A stretch of 64,000 bases of DNA from Moringa oleifera (GCA_021397835.1 JAJFZO010000028.1:434001-498000), one strand, 5' to 3'; positions 1 to 11,277 are shown, numbered from the stretch's first letter. Notes: a model not told the origin generated them from the letters alone. Translations and numbers: made by a program.

Positions 1-154
1 CATTTCCTGTTTCTTTTTTTTTTTAAGTCTCTCCCTTTGAAGTGCCATACTGAGGAAGTCATGGTAACAAAAAGATCTCATGATAATGAAATCTATAAAC
101 TTTTCACTAATGTCATGTGCATTCATGAATGAGACATACATAAGTTGATACAGT

Positions 155-993
155 AGAGAATGGTAATCTCACCTCAGATGCTGAAACTAATATACACGCA
201 CCTGAATCCTATATAGATTCTTAAAGTGGTGTACCCATAAATGATGTGGAAGATGCACCAAGAGCCTATTCACATCCATAAGGTGCAGGGGACTCTAATC
301 AACTGCTTATTAAGTATTATGAGGAAAAGTGGTAAAAGATTCTTCAGGCATCTTTATCAATCTGGTTACTGGAGTTACCATTTTCCTGGTAAAAGTTCTC
401 ATGCTGCTACACGAAAGGTCATGAATTTTGCTTCTCAAGAGTATCCAGTTGCATCAAGCAAGGACTCTCATCCTAATGTTTACTATTTATGTTGCCCATA
501 TGTAGGTCAAATGTTGGTCGCCCCTTGGGCATTGTATCCTGTTTGTTCCTCACGTATGACATGTGGTGGTAATACTTGCAATGCTACTAATGGTTCTGCA
601 AAGCCACTTTCTCTGGAAGGTGACATTGTCAAAACAACCAAGGTTACAGCAAAAAAGAGCTATATCTTTCGCGCAGACGGAAACTCTTACTAATCTGGAT
701 GTCAATGAAGGTAGGCATCTCTCCTTTAAGTAGTGTAGTATATTTTTTGCTGCACCAGCTTTGAATACCTCTAATTCATTAGGTTTTCCTATGTCTTGAT
801 ATGCTTTCCGACTACATGAAGGATGCCTTTACTATAGTGTTCTTTTGCCTTACCTTTTATGCTTCCTTGGAACACAGAAAATGTTGAGAGGGAAGAAAAT
901 AAGGAGGAAACAGATCTAAGTATTGGCTCTGAAATAGATCTAGCTGCTGCTCTAAATGTTTGGTATTCCACAGGCTTCTACACTGCCAAGTAA
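155..993 (+). pseudogene. SMN-like protein, C-terminal two exons, copy 0
   Basis: The long exon runs from 155 to 710 and ends in a GTAGGC donor. It encodes a stretch with an acidic Asp-Val-Glu-Asp core, then tyrosine/proline-rich sequence including VAPWALYP, a CGGNTCNATNG-like cysteine segment and SLEGDIVKT. The second exon (878-993) ends with WYSTGFYTAK and a TAA stop. W-Y-x-x-G-[FY]-x-T is how I recall the YG box that closes survival-motor-neuron (SMN) proteins, the assembly factors for spliceosomal snRNPs; plant homologues share it. The long exon carries a TAA after a Tyr-Ile-Asp-Ser stretch and a frame change near 350, so it cannot encode the whole segment. The second exon is open. The SMN assignment rests mainly on the C-terminal motif and could be wrong. 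Confidence 0.5.
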
Positions 994-1213
994 TTTCTTC
1001 ATTCCCTTCTTTACAGATCCTCGACGTTTATAATTTTTTTCTACAAGTATTCATGCATAATGAACAGAACTTGATATTCATACTTTTGGCTGCCACATGC
1101 AAATCTTCATTGAAGGAGGCCTGACTCTTCCTGGTTGAAGTTGTTAGTTCGTCAGCCCTCTGTTTTTGCTATGCACACTTCAGAACTTGAGATGGCTTAT
1201 CATCCAAGTTCAG

Positions 1214-1679
1214 CTAGGTGGACCTTAGGATGTGTATGTGGCTGCCAAACCCAAATTCCTCTGTTTGGAAAGAACCTAATTTATTGTGGTAGAGCAGGAA
1301 ATGGTTCAGTAAGTTCTTTTACAGGCTCAAGGCTGCTACTCGTTAGACCTTTCTCATCTACTCTTGCTCATTGTCCTTGTTATAGATGGAGTTGTGACTG
1401 ATAAGTTAACAATAATAATCTCATTGACTTACTTCTGCTGCATGTGCCTAATGTGCATAGAAATAATACTTCGTTAATGTATATCAGAAACTATACCTTA
1501 TCCAAAATCTGTTTTTATGATTGTAACATCTATGACATGGTTTTTCATTTAGGCAACAAAGATCTGCAATAATTTAGTAATGGCTATGAGTATGCTTGGT
1601 CTTTCAGAAGCGATTGCTCTTGGTCAGTCGTTGGGAATCTCTGTCAGTGTTCTTACAGAAGCATTCGCTGTTGGAGTAG
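1214..1679 (+). pseudogene. 3-hydroxyisobutyrate dehydrogenase, two internal exons, copy 1
   Basis: HIBADH is a mitochondrial NAD-dependent enzyme of valine breakdown that oxidises 3-hydroxyisobutyrate to methylmalonate semialdehyde. Exon A (1214-1308, donor GTAAGT) codes for the glycine-rich stretch leading to GNGS. It has an in-frame TAG after GGP and a one-base deletion before GKN. Exon B (1553-1679, acceptor TTTAG) gives ATKICNNLVMAMSMLG, then ALGQSLGIS. Across the splice this matches the family motif GxGxxxKxxNN, which contains the catalytic lysine. Exon B has lost about 16 bases near its 3' end compared with sister copies, removing FNTSSA. NAD-binding and C-terminal exons are absent. 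This copy is broken. Confidence 0.8.
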
Positions 1680-2158
1680 GTAATGCTCTGACAAGTCAGA
1701 TGATGATGTAATCTATATATTAACAAAGTTCATTGCCATCCTTATGCCTAGGTGAGTTGAGGAGCTATGAAAATTTGTCTTTCTCTGCTACTGCTTTCTT
1801 TTACATGTTCTGCCAAAACAAAAGAAGAGAAAAGAAAAAGAAGATTTATTCTAAATAAGTCAATGAGTTAGGAAAAAAAATTAAGTTGAATTCCTTTAGA
1901 TTCTAATTATAAGAGGCTACAAATGTTGCTTATGTTACTTGAATGTCAAAATGTTACTTTTTTCAACATGCTCTGTGGTGTTTTACTAGCAAAAATTTGA
2001 GAATATTTGATCATTAAAATTTTATGTTTCTTTTTTTCCTAATCTCTCCCTTTGAAGTGCCATAGTGAGGAATTCATGGTAACAAAAAGATCTTATGATA
2101 ACAAAATCTATAAGCTCTTCACTAATGTCATGTGCATTCATGAATGAGACATATATAG

Positions 2159-3007
2159 GTTCATGTAGTAGAGAATGGTAATCTCACCTCAGATGCTGAA
2201 ACAAATATACATGCACTTAAATCCTATATTGATTCTTAGAATAGTGTACCCATGAATGATGTGGAAGATGCACCAAAAGGCTATTCACATCCACAAGGTG
2301 CAGGGGACTGTAGTCAATTGCTTATTGAGTATTATGAGGAGAAGAAATGAAAGATTCTTCAAGTATCTTTATCAATTTGGTTACTAGAGTTACCATTTTC
2401 CTGGTAAAAGTTCTCATCCTGCTACAGGAGAGGTCATGAGTTCTGCTTCTTAAGATTATCTAGTTGCATCGAGCTATGCCTCTCATCCTAATGTTTACTA
2501 TTCATGTTATCAATATGTAGGTTATTGGTTGGTGGCCCCCTAGGCATTATATCCTGCTTGTTCCTGAGGTGTGACATATGGTGGTAACACTTGTAATGCT
2601 ACTAATGGTTCTGCAAAGCCACTTTCTCTTGAAAGTGACATTGTCAAAACAACCATAGTAGGAGCAAAAAAAGCTGTCTCGTCCATGAAGATGGAAACTC
2701 CTGCTAATCTGGATGTCAATGAAGGTAAGCATATCTCTTTTAAGTAGTGTAGTATATTTTTTGCTGCACCAGCTTTGAATACCTCCAATTCATTGAGTTT
2801 TCATATGTCTTGATATGCTTTTGGACTACATGAAGGATGCCTTTACTATAGTGTTCTTTTGCATGACCTTTTATACTTCCTTGGAACAGAGAAAACCTTG
2901 AGGGGGAAGAAAATAAGGTGGAAACAGATCCAGGTACTGGCTCTAAAATAGATCTAGCTGCTGTTCTAAATGTTTGGTATTCCACAGGCTTCTACACTAC
3001 CAAGTAA
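2159..3007 (+). pseudogene. SMN-like protein, C-terminal two exons, copy 1
   Basis: Same two-exon arrangement as at 155. The long exon is 2159-2724 with a GTAAGC donor; the YG-box exon is 2892-3007 and is open to its TAA with WYSTGFYTTK. The long exon has the shared stop after Tyr-Ile-Asp-Ser, a TGA within the Glu-Glu-Lys-Lys stretch and a TAG in the Pro-Trp-Ala segment (GGCCCCCTAGGCATT, where sister copies read CCTTGGGCA). The part from a CGGNTC-like cysteine segment to SLE and DIVKT stays readable. HIBADH fragments lie on both sides. I infer no functional product from the long exon. Confidence 0.5.
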
Positions 3008-3227
3008 TTTCTTCATTCCCTTCTTTCCAAATACTCGATAGTTATAAATTTTTTATGCAAGTAGTCATGCATAATGAACATAACTTGATATTAATACCTC
3101 TGGCTGCCACATGCAAATCTTCTTTGAAGGAGGCATGACTCTTCCTGATTTAAGTTATTAGTGCGTCAGCCCTCTGTTTTTGCTACGCACACTTCAGAAC
3201 TTGAGATGGCTTATCATCAAAGTTCAG

Positions 3228-3710
3228 CTAGGTGGACCTTAGGATGTGTGTATGGCTGCCAAACCCAAATTCCTTTGTTTTTGGAAAGAATCCAATTTAT
3301 TGTGGTGGAGCAGGAAATGATTCAGTAAGTTCTTTTACAGGCTCAATGCTGCTACTCTTTAGGTCTTTTTCATCTCCCCTTCCTTCTTATCCTTGTCATA
3401 AATGGAATTGTGACTAATAAGTTAACAATGGAAATCTCATAGATTTACTTCTATTGCATGTGCCTAATGTGCATAGAAATAATACTTTGTTAATGTATAT
3501 CAAAAAATATTCCTTATTTAAAATCTGTTTTTATGATTATAACATCTATGACATGGTTTTTCATTTAGGCAGCAAAGATCTACAACAATTTGGCAATGGC
3601 TGTAAGTATGCTTGTGTTTCAAAAGCGCTTGCTTTTGGTCAGTCATTGGGAATCTCTGTCAGTGTTCTTACAAAAGTATTTAACACTTCAAGTGCTCACC
3701 GTTGGAGTAG
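3228..3710 (+). pseudogene. 3-hydroxyisobutyrate dehydrogenase, two internal exons, copy 2
   Basis: Exon A is 3228-3324 (donor GTAAGT) and exon B is 3569-3710 (acceptor TTTAG). Exon A carries the same in-frame TAG after GGP as copy 1, plus length changes that shift the frame before the GGAGN stretch. Exon B begins AAKIYNNLAMAVSML, with the family lysine in place, then a one-base deletion near 3620 shifts the rest out of frame. The shared TAG in copies 1 and 2 of this block, which is absent from the block at 48 kb, indicates that these two came from one already damaged unit. No other HIBADH exons are visible nearby. Confidence 0.8.
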
Positions 3711-4179
3711 GTAATGCTTTAACAAGTTGGATGACGATGCAATCTATATATTAACAAAGTTTAGTGCCATCTTTATGCCTAGGTGAGTTTAGGAGCTGTG
3801 GAAATTTTTCTTTCTCTGCTACTACTTTCTTTTACATGTTCTACCAAAACAAAAGAAGAGAAAAGAAAAAGAAGGTTTATTTTAGATAAGTCAATGAGTA
3901 GACAAAGGTTAAGTTGAATTCCTTTATATTCTAATTATAAGAGGCTGCAAGTGTTACTTATGTTACTTGAATGTCAAAATGTTACTTTTTTCAACATGCT
4001 CCTTGGGGTTTAACTAGCAAAACTTTGAGAATATTTAATCACTAACATTTATTTTTCTTTTTTTCCTAGTCTCTCCACTGCCTTATAGTGGGATTCATGG
4101 TAACAAAAAGATTTCATAATAATGAAATCTATAAGCTTTTCACTAATGTCATGTGCATTCATGAATGAGACATATATAG

Positions 4180-5034
4180 GTTGATACAGTAGAGAATGGT
4201 AATCTCACCTCAAATTCTGAAACTAATATACATGCACTTGAATCCTACATAGATTCTTAGAATGGTGTACCCATGAATGATGTGGAAGATGCACTAAGAG
4301 GCTATTCACATCCAGAAGGCCCAGGGGACCATAATCAATTGCTTATTGCATATTATGAGGTTGAGGAGAAGAGGCAAAAGATTCTTCAGGCATCTTTATC
4401 AATCTGGTTACCAGAATCACCATTTTTCTGGTGTAAATTTTCATGCTGCTACACGAGAGGTCATGAATTCTGCTTCTCAAGAATATCCAGTTTCATAAAG
4501 TTGGGCCTCTCATCCTAACATTTACTATTCATGTTACCCATATGTAAGTCATTTGTTGGTGGCCCCTTGGGCATTGTATCCTGCTTGTTCTTCAGGTGTG
4601 ACATATGGTGGTAACACTTGCAATGCTACTAATGGTTCTACAAAGCCACTTTCTCTGGAAGGTGACATTGTCAAAACTGCCATGGTAGCAGCAAAAAGAG
4701 CTATATCTTTCATGAAGAGGGAAACTCCTGCTAATTTGGATGTTAATGATGGTAAGCATCTATCTTTTAAGTAGTATAGTATATTTTTTGCTGCACCAGA
4801 TTTGAATACCTCTAATTCATTGGGTTTTCATATGTCTTGATATGCTTTCGGACTACATGAGAGATGCCTTTGCTATAGTGTTCTTCTACCGTACCTTTTA
4901 TGCTTCCTTGGATCATAGAAAATGTTGAGAGGGAAGAAAATAAGAAGGAAACAGATCCCAGTACTGGCTCTAAAATAGATCTAGTTGCTGTTCTAAATGC
5001 TTGGAATTCCACAGGCTTCTACATTACCAAGTAA
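4180..5034 (+). pseudogene. SMN-like protein, C-terminal two exons, copy 2
   Basis: The long exon (4180-4751, donor GTAAGC) has an open stretch from an ATG at 4273 that reads MNDVEDALRGYSHPEGPGD, then NQLLIAYYEVEEKRQKILQ. This is the best preserved copy of the acidic/Tyr-rich segment. A one-base frame change follows, after which the Pro-Trp-Ala-Leu-Tyr-Pro segment and SLEGDIVKT are read in the other frame. The YG-box exon (4919-5034) is open, but its motif reads WNSTGFYITK, so the second aromatic residue of the box is lost. It sits at the 3' end of the block-1 array. Confidence 0.5.
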
Positions 5035-6690
5035 TTTCTTCATTCCATTCTTTCCAAATACTTCATATTTATAGTTTTTTTAACAAATATTCATGCATAA
5101 TGAACATAACTTGATATTAATACCTCTGGTTGCTGCATGTAAATCTTCACTGAAAAATTCCTGACTCTTCCTAGTTTTACATAGCATAGGAGTGTTGTAG
5201 AGCAATCTATAGCAAAGGAAAAGCATCAATAGACATTCTTTATAAATGCATAATGAACATCTTGTCAACACATATCTACAATATGCAGGCAGACTTCTCA
5301 AAAAATGAATATAAAACTATTAATTGAGAGGTTTCTATTATGAATCTTTTGCCTTTGAAATCTCTATTACTGAAGCTCTTGTGACTTGAGTCATGAAGCC
5401 CACTGTACATAGAAGGCTCTTGTGACTCGGGTCAAGCTCGATAGTTAAATCATTCTTAGGAAGCTATAAGTCTCAATTAAATCATTCCGATTTTTGTTGC
5501 TAGAATTATAGTAGTTGCTCTTTTTGTGCGATATTCGTGGAGGCTTGTTGACATGGTTATCTACTGTAGGTTGCATTTGATTGTATTGGAAACTTATGAG
5601 CAACTATTGAATAATTAGATTAAGTACACTCTCTATTTTGATACTTGTTTGAATAATAAGATTTGGTATTTTGGATGTTGAGATGTTAATGTAGAGCCCT
5701 TTTTGTATCTTTGTCATAGGTATGCCAAAGAGATCCTTCAAAAGTAAATATTACTTTATGTTGGTATCAAATTCTAATGGTTTCTGAGTCTCTTAGGGTA
5801 CTATTTTTAGATATATCATTCACCGGCTTCTTCTTAATGTAGTTGGCCGAAGGGCAGAAAATGATAGGAATCATTATGGTAACAAGGGCTAGACCTTGCT
5901 GGTCCTTTGCTCAGAGCATTTTATAATGGTTTGTCTTTGAGAAATTTATTACCAAGATTCAAAAGTTAGTTTTTTCATTATAGGTTTCTAATGTTTAATC
6001 ATGATTTTACTGATGGTGATAAAATTATATTCGGTCTCATCTTAAAAATGAAATTAAGAATATGCAAGTAAACTACTAAAAAAAGGATGGTGTCAAGGCT
6101 GCTGATGTTAACTGGAGGTCCTAATAAATGAAATTGTGATTACTTCTCTCAAGCCGTTGCAGAGAAGTTGATTAATTAATCATATCAACCTGTTGAGAGA
6201 TGATGCTTCTAGGAAAGATTTCTTTGCATTCTAACAAGTATTTGTCCTTTGTGAGCTTCATTATGTTTGCAAACTTTTTATATTCTACTGTTACAAGTTC
6301 TGCATCATAATCAACCTTTGGCACTTTGTAGTAACCTTGAAAGGAGTGAAAGATATGCATCAAAAGTGTGAAGAAGAAAACTCACACATAAGATCAACAA
6401 AATACTATAATTAGAAGTTATTACCATAGTACTAACAATCACATGCAGATTATATATCGTATGATGGCAAAAGATGATGAACTGGAGAATCATTAAGTGT
6501 AAACAATCAGACCTTTTTGTTTTTGATTTTTTACTTAATATCTTTTCTGCTACAGATTTAAGAGCTGAGAAGATTATAAAGGAGAATTCTTCCTTCCTTT
6601 GTACATACTTATATTATGGAAAAATACCACCTTTATTTGCAATATGTTCTGTGCACCATAACCACATATTCTTATGTCATTTAGCAGTAG
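5035..6690. repeat. 3' flank of block 1, duplicated at 52070-53641
   Basis: This stretch lines up in the same orientation with 52070-53641 through many shared words, for example the segment around TGTAATGCCTAG-like flanks, the LAEGQKMIGIII-coding piece (5845 against 52818) and the GTGCACCATAACCACA word (6651 against 53602). Similarity stops after TTTAGCAGTA, at about 6690 on this side and 53641 on the other. I recognise no gene in it. The LAEGQKM stretch may be an old exon, but it is interrupted. Open frames here are short and I do not call them. Confidence 0.8.
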
Positions 6691-7432
6691 GCTGGAAGCA
6701 TATTTTCAAGGTTACTGATGCTCAGGTACTTAAACATCAATTCTTATGTTAGCTATTGCTTCCTAGTAGCATAGGCTATTCTCCTATATAATGGTGGTTG
6801 AGTAATGCCTTAGGGCGAGCAGCATGATTTGTAAAGGTTTACTCTTGGCATGATTTGATACTAACAAATCTTTCAGGTTAAATTATTGATGCCACTCTAA
6901 TTCGATAATACTATTATATCATTATTTTTCTATTAAATAAGTTATCTTACTAATTAACTAAAATAATTTATTAATGTTAGAGTAGAGGTTTAAAACTATT
7001 TTAATTTGATTAAAGTATTCTGACACAAATTATTTCATATGTATTATGGGCATTAGTATGAATCTTCAATAAATACTGAGCCCACCTTTCTTAGATGCAG
7101 CTGCTTCTTTTGCCATAAGATCCATTTTTTAACCTTAGAGTAGCCTTCATTTTTAACAACTTTGGTTTATTGATGGCATGAAGATTGATTGTAAAACTAT
7201 GAATTTATTTGTTGTGCCTCATATAGTCATTTAGAAAAAAAGAACACTGTAACCATATATGAGATAGAGCTAGGCATTCATGGGCTCAAATTAGTTTTGA
7301 GTTATTTCTTCAAATTGGTGAATCCTTATTCTTCTTTTCCCTTAACATTGTTTTTTCACTCAACCTTTTAGATAGTTAATCTCATCTTAATAATTTTTGC
7401 TCAAGCCTTGAAATTGCAATTAAGAGGTTAAA
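6691..7432. other. Intergenic, nothing recognised
   Basis: AT-rich DNA between the end of the duplicated flank and the AAA-ATPase relic. No exon, RNA gene or repeat could be supported. Confidence 0.5.
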
Positions 7433-8796
7433 GGAGACAAGAAAAATATCTTGGAAGCCATCATAAAACTTGAAGGCATGTATCTTGATCAAATGTTCTT
7501 TATGAAGAAATTTTGAAAATTGTGTGTGAATGTTGAATTTCTGGCAAAACCTTTAAAAGAGGAGTACAAAACCAACTTTGTTTCTGTCGTGGTACGTCCT
7601 GGTGAAATTGGCGTCAAATTTGATGATATAGATGCTCTTGAATATATGAAGAAGGCATTATAAGAACTAATCATTCTTCCGATGAAGAGGCGAGAGCTTT
7701 GTTTTTATGGAAATCTTTTGCAGGTAATGAATATTATTCAATACTTTCAATTGCAATTTGCTTTATTCTTTTCATTCATTAATCATGTAATGATTCAGTT
7801 AACCTTGCAAAGGAATATTACTGTTTGGTCCTCCTTGTATTGGTAAAACCCTTCTTTATGAGGCACTTGCAACAAAACCGAGGCAAACTTTATTAGTATA
7901 ACTAGTTCTATGAAGGTATGCCAAGATACACATGCATCATTAATTCAATTGACTAAATTTAGAATTCCTAGATCACTAAACTTATATTTCCTATATCTAT
8001 GGTATTATTTGATGTAGTTTGGTTCTATTTTCACCATTTTTCAGCTCTTAGATTCTTTTTGTTGTTCTCTATGGCTCTTCCATTTCTTTTTTCAGTATAG
8101 TTGTGGCTATGTCCATGTAGGATGACCATATCATCAATTCCTTTTCCTTTGATAAATAAAAGCTTACTCTGATGTTGTGCAACAAAAGAAAAGCCTGATC
8201 TTTAAAACAGTTTAATTATGAAGTATGTAACTTCCAATTCAATCCTTTTCCTTTGATAAATAAAAGCTTACTCTCATGTTGTGCAACAAAAGAAAAGTGT
8301 GATCTTTAAAACAGTTTAATTATGAAGTATGTAACTTCCAATTCAAGAAACTTAATGTAGTTATAAGTTTAATCACTCTTCACCTAGTCTATGACACTAA
8401 AATGAACTTATTTGTGGCCTATGTTTAGATAACCTCAGTGATGCCAATGACTAGACTAATAACTCTTATTTGGATTAGCACTGAATGTGATTTATGATGT
8501 TAGATAAAAAGGATTTGGCTCTAGAACTTTGACAATATTTTCATAGTTTGTTTGAATATTTTCTTACATCTTAAATTAAAAGTTAAGGGATTTCATTAGA
8601 TGTTTGTTCTACTTGAGTACATAATCTTATTGGCACTGACATTTTATTTTGAGAAAACATGTGGTTAGTTTTGCTTCTTACTACTTTCTTCCCCCTTTTT
8701 CATATGTTACAGTGGTTTAGAGATGCCAAAAAGCTTAGAAAGGCCTTTTCTACTTTATAAGCAAGCTAGCCCCTATTATTATACTTGCTGATGGTA
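7433..8796 (+). pseudogene. AAA-type ATPase fragment (three exons, disrupted)
   Basis: Three exon-like pieces in order match the start of an AAA module of the katanin/spastin/ATAD1-like group. Piece 1 (about 7433-7723, donor GTAATG) encodes VVRPGEIGVKFDDIDALE, then, after an in-frame TAA, ELIILPMKRRELC. Piece 2 (7808-7915) encodes GILLFGPPCIGKTLLYEALA, with the Walker A P-loop at 7827-7850; the canonical GPPGTGKT reads GPPCIGKT here. A shift follows, then ANFISITSSMK before a GTATG donor. Piece 3 (8713-8796, acceptor CAG) gives WFRDAKKLRKAFSTL, a stop, and in a shifted frame KLAPIIILAD, which corresponds to the Walker B approach. The Walker B acidic pair, sensor and arginine-finger parts are missing. 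The intron between pieces 2 and 3 holds a 104-bp tandem duplication. Confidence 0.75.
8140..8347. repeat. Tandem duplication, 104-bp unit, two copies
   Basis: The unit beginning CCTTTTCCTTTGATAAATAA at 8140 repeats at 8244 with only a few differences over about 104 bases, ending near AACTTCCAATTCAA each time. It lies in an intron of the AAA-ATPase relic. The near-identity suggests a recent local duplication. Confidence 0.9.
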
Positions 8797-8874
8797 TAAG
8801 TCACTCCTGTGAAAACATGACTTGCAGTAAATGTTTTAGCTGCATTTTATACATCAATATATTAATATGGCCAT

Positions 8875-9055
8875 ATGGCACTATGGAAGTATGACAGTAA
8901 TAGTATAGCAGTACAGCAATAGCAATATAGTAGTAACAGTTTAGATGCAGTAGGTAGTACTAGTAGCAGTAACAGTTTAGATAGAGTAGTAGTAGTAGTA
9001 GTTTAAATGAAGTAGCAATAGTAGTAACAACTCAGATGGAGTAGCAATTTAGATC
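8875..9055. repeat. TAG/CAG trinucleotide-rich degenerate microsatellite
   Basis: Interrupted runs of AGTAGTAGT, AGCAGTAACAG and TTTAGATG-type words, including five consecutive AGT units near 8986. Similar TAG/CAG-rich arrays lie at 53636-53761 and at the truncated edge of the copia LTR near 28556. Confidence 0.8.
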
Positions 9056-9225
9056 CATATCATATTTTCTGATTAAATTTTGAACCTAGAGGTTCAGTTA
9101 CTTTATGGTTAGTATGGAAATGTTGCAGCTTTGCATAACTATGATTGCGATATTTAGAGAAGGCACTAGAAGGTTGATTTTTTTACTTGGTACTGAATTT
9201 AGATTTAGTTATTCTATATAATATT
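9030..9225. repeat. Dispersed repeat shared with 28573-28752
   Basis: The segment following the trinucleotide run (CATATTTTCTGATTA... CAGCTTTGCATAACTATGATTG) is found again, diverged, at 28573-28752 in the same orientation (CGTATTTTCTAATTAG... CAGCTTTGCATAGTTATGATTG). Both are preceded by TAG-rich DNA. Element type unknown. Confidence 0.7.
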
Positions 9226-9363
9226 TTTCTTGTTTTAATATTACTTTCTATGGAATTCAAGTTACATCCCACCTTCCCAACCATAAAGGAGAAGAATAGC
9301 ATTTATCTTTGAGGAGTATTTTATTATGAGATCCTTAATTAATTTTTAATGTGTTTGGTATAG

Positions 9364-9522
9364 ATTATTGAGAAGGGTTCAGTTACTGAGACTCTTATGG
9401 AAATCGTCAAGAGACTTGAGGAACTAGCTAGAAAGTTGGCTAAATATGTTAATTATGTTGGAGAAGCTCATGTTGAGTGCCATTACAACATGGACACTGG
9501 AATATTATTTTTTAGAGCTTAG
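9364..9522 (+). pseudogene. Unrecognised exon-like open stretch
   Basis: After a TATAG acceptor-like border, an open frame of about 52 codons reads IIEKGSVTETLMEIVKRLEE, is rich in Lys/Glu/Leu with helical character, and ends at TAG. The composition is unlike the AT-rich DNA around it and looks like real coding sequence. I do not recognise the family. It lies 570 bases downstream of the AAA-ATPase relic on the same strand and might be a further exon of that gene or of a different one. Confidence 0.3.
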
Positions 9523-10946
9523 TCCTTGATTGTAGATATACTTTACTGGTTGTGCCGTCAGTTGTAGATTCCTTTCATACTCATGAAGGTTTTATTCTCA
9601 TGGAACCTTTTTATATTTTGTTTGAAGCATTTTTTTTTTCATTACGTGATGCTTTATTTGATGTATTAATTAGTGTCTACAACATGTCTACTTGGGAAGA
9701 AAGAAAGGTTAGATATATAACTGTGAACTTTGAAACAATTAGGAAGCTTTGTAATTTTTATCTGCTTGTATTTTTGTTCTTGTTGATATGTTAGTAGAGG
9801 ATATTTCTATCTTGAGATATAGACAGTCAAGTTGATATATTTGCATCTCATTTTGTTGTGGTCTTTGCATAAGTTGTTTCATATTTGAAAAGGTATGCTT
9901 GTTACCTTGTTGATATGATTAATGTTAATGAATATCAGTATGTACTGGATATATGTGGAGCATAAATACCTTTTCATCAGTTAGAGATAATTCCCATTAA
10001 AATTCTGCTTACTGTACTGTCTTAGTTTTATTTTCTTTTAATGAAATCTTTCCATTCTATGTACATGGTTGGCACTCCTTTGATGCCTTATAGCTAATTT
10101 AATGTTTTACTTTGTTTCTAACAATAAATAAGTAAAGGGTTCACAAAGAGAAAAATTTCGATGGCTAATTTTCTTTTGATGTTTTGTCTACTTTTTCTTT
10201 TCGAGTGCTTTTGATGTCACATTACCTTTGCTTTTTTCTCCTTTCTTTTTTCATTTTAATTAGTGGAGGCATGTCTTATAATTACCATAATCACATAAGA
10301 AAGGTGTTATTTGCACTATTTGATTATGTAAAAGAAAAGCCAAACGTTATTTCTATAGTGAAATTGCCTTCTTGAGTGCATATTGTATATGTAATTACAC
10401 TGATTGGTGGCCATATCTAGAAAATGATTTATCTAAGAGGTTTCTCATCCTTTATCTTGTGGTTATCTTTGTTTCATTTGTATGCAAAAATTTACAAAAG
10501 ATGGATTCAATCAAGTTTACCTAAGAACAATAAAAAAGAAAAAGTATCAGTGCACTAGGTTTATCATGGCTATCTTATGATGATAAATAGTGACAAAAGA
10601 TCAGTCCTAATTATGTTATGGATACTTGTTTACTAGATTTTTGTGAATCTGTGATTGTTTATTTGGTCTTATTCATCTTTTTCACTAGTCTCCCCCTGGC
10701 ATAAGTAAGAAGTTCATTGAAAAAGAAAAGGATGGAGACATCTTGCCAAGCAGAAATGCACAAGGGAGGGCCACAAAAAGAAAAACGAAGAAAAGACATT
10801 AATGTTTGAGACCTAATGAAATTGAACTTGGAAAATATAGCCACCCGATACTCCACTAAGGAAGATATTTCTTTATAAACCACTTCAAACATGATGTAGT
10901 ACACATTAACATAGTGTCTTATTTTGATTAGTATTCTATTTTGATT
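9523..10946. other. Intergenic; contains a short dispersed repeat
   Basis: Mostly unremarkable AT-rich DNA. About 10133-10300 (GGTTCACAAAGAGAAA... GTGGAGGCATGTCTTATAATTAC... CATAAGAAAGGTG) is found again at 37845-38015. The shared word GTGGAGGCATGTCTTA and the flanking similarity suggest a common exon or repeat of unknown identity. No gene called. Confidence 0.5.
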
Positions 10947-11262
10947 AGATATCTATTTTATCTTAGTTTCTTATTTTTTAAGGTTTTTCATTTCTAGTCT
11001 AAATCAGTTTTTTATTCTTTTAAGTTTTCCATTTAGTTAATTTCTTATTCTTTCAGGTTTTCTATTTCTAGTTTAAGTTTGTTTCCTATTTAGTCTATGT
11101 TTCCTATTTTTAGTTTACTTTCTTGCATTATTTAAAGACTTATTGTAATGATTAGAGGCAATTCAATACAATTTATCAAATTTTCCTCTAAAAGTTTAAC
11201 TTTTGAGTTTTTTCTTTAATTTTATTCCATTTCTCTTTCGAAGCAAACCTTTTACTATACCA
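10947..11262 (+). repeat. 5' LTR of Ty3/gypsy element 1
   Basis: Similar to 15557-15861 over about 310 bases, including TTGCATTATTTAAAGACTTA and the ACCTTTTACTATACC end. It contains internal near-repeats of a TTTCTTATTCTTTCAGG-type word. The true left edge may extend a few tens of bases further. Confidence 0.8.
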
Positions 11263-11264
11263 AA

Positions 11265-11277
11265 TTGATATTAGAAT
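11265..11277 (+). other. Primer-binding site, initiator tRNA-Met type, decayed
   Basis: TTGATATTAGAAT stands where plant elements carry TTGGTATCAGAGC. All four differences are transitions (G to A or C to T), as expected from cytosine deamination. Confidence 0.65.

Larger units (their letters stand above)
1..5034 (+). repeat. Tandem array of chimeric HIBADH/SMN-like units (block 1)
   Basis: The stretch holds two and a half direct repeats of about 2.0 kb. Equivalent landmarks recur: the SMN-like long exon at 155, 2159 and 4180; its YG-box exon at 878, 2892 and 4919; the HIBADH exons at 1214/1553 and 3228/3569. Introns and intergenic parts are copied along with the exons, so this is DNA-level duplication rather than retroposition. 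The window opens inside a unit, so the array may continue to the left. The 3' edge passes into a flank that is itself duplicated at 52070. Copies differ by scattered substitutions and small indels. Unit borders are approximate because they were read by eye. Confidence 0.85.

Noticed and set aside
241..693. A 150-codon open frame starting MMWKMHQEP
   Set aside because: It crosses the point where the SMN-like frame changes. Only its second half is in the gene's frame, so its ATG and first third are an artefact of the damaged copy.
2540..2985. Minus-strand frames opposite the SMN-like exons
   Set aside because: They are shadows of the plus-strand exons; the same mirror frames recur in each tandem copy.
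9552..9794. Open frame PSVVDSFHTHEGFILMEPFY
   Set aside because: It may be an old exon, but the family is unknown, there is no clear splice border and its end is AT-rich.
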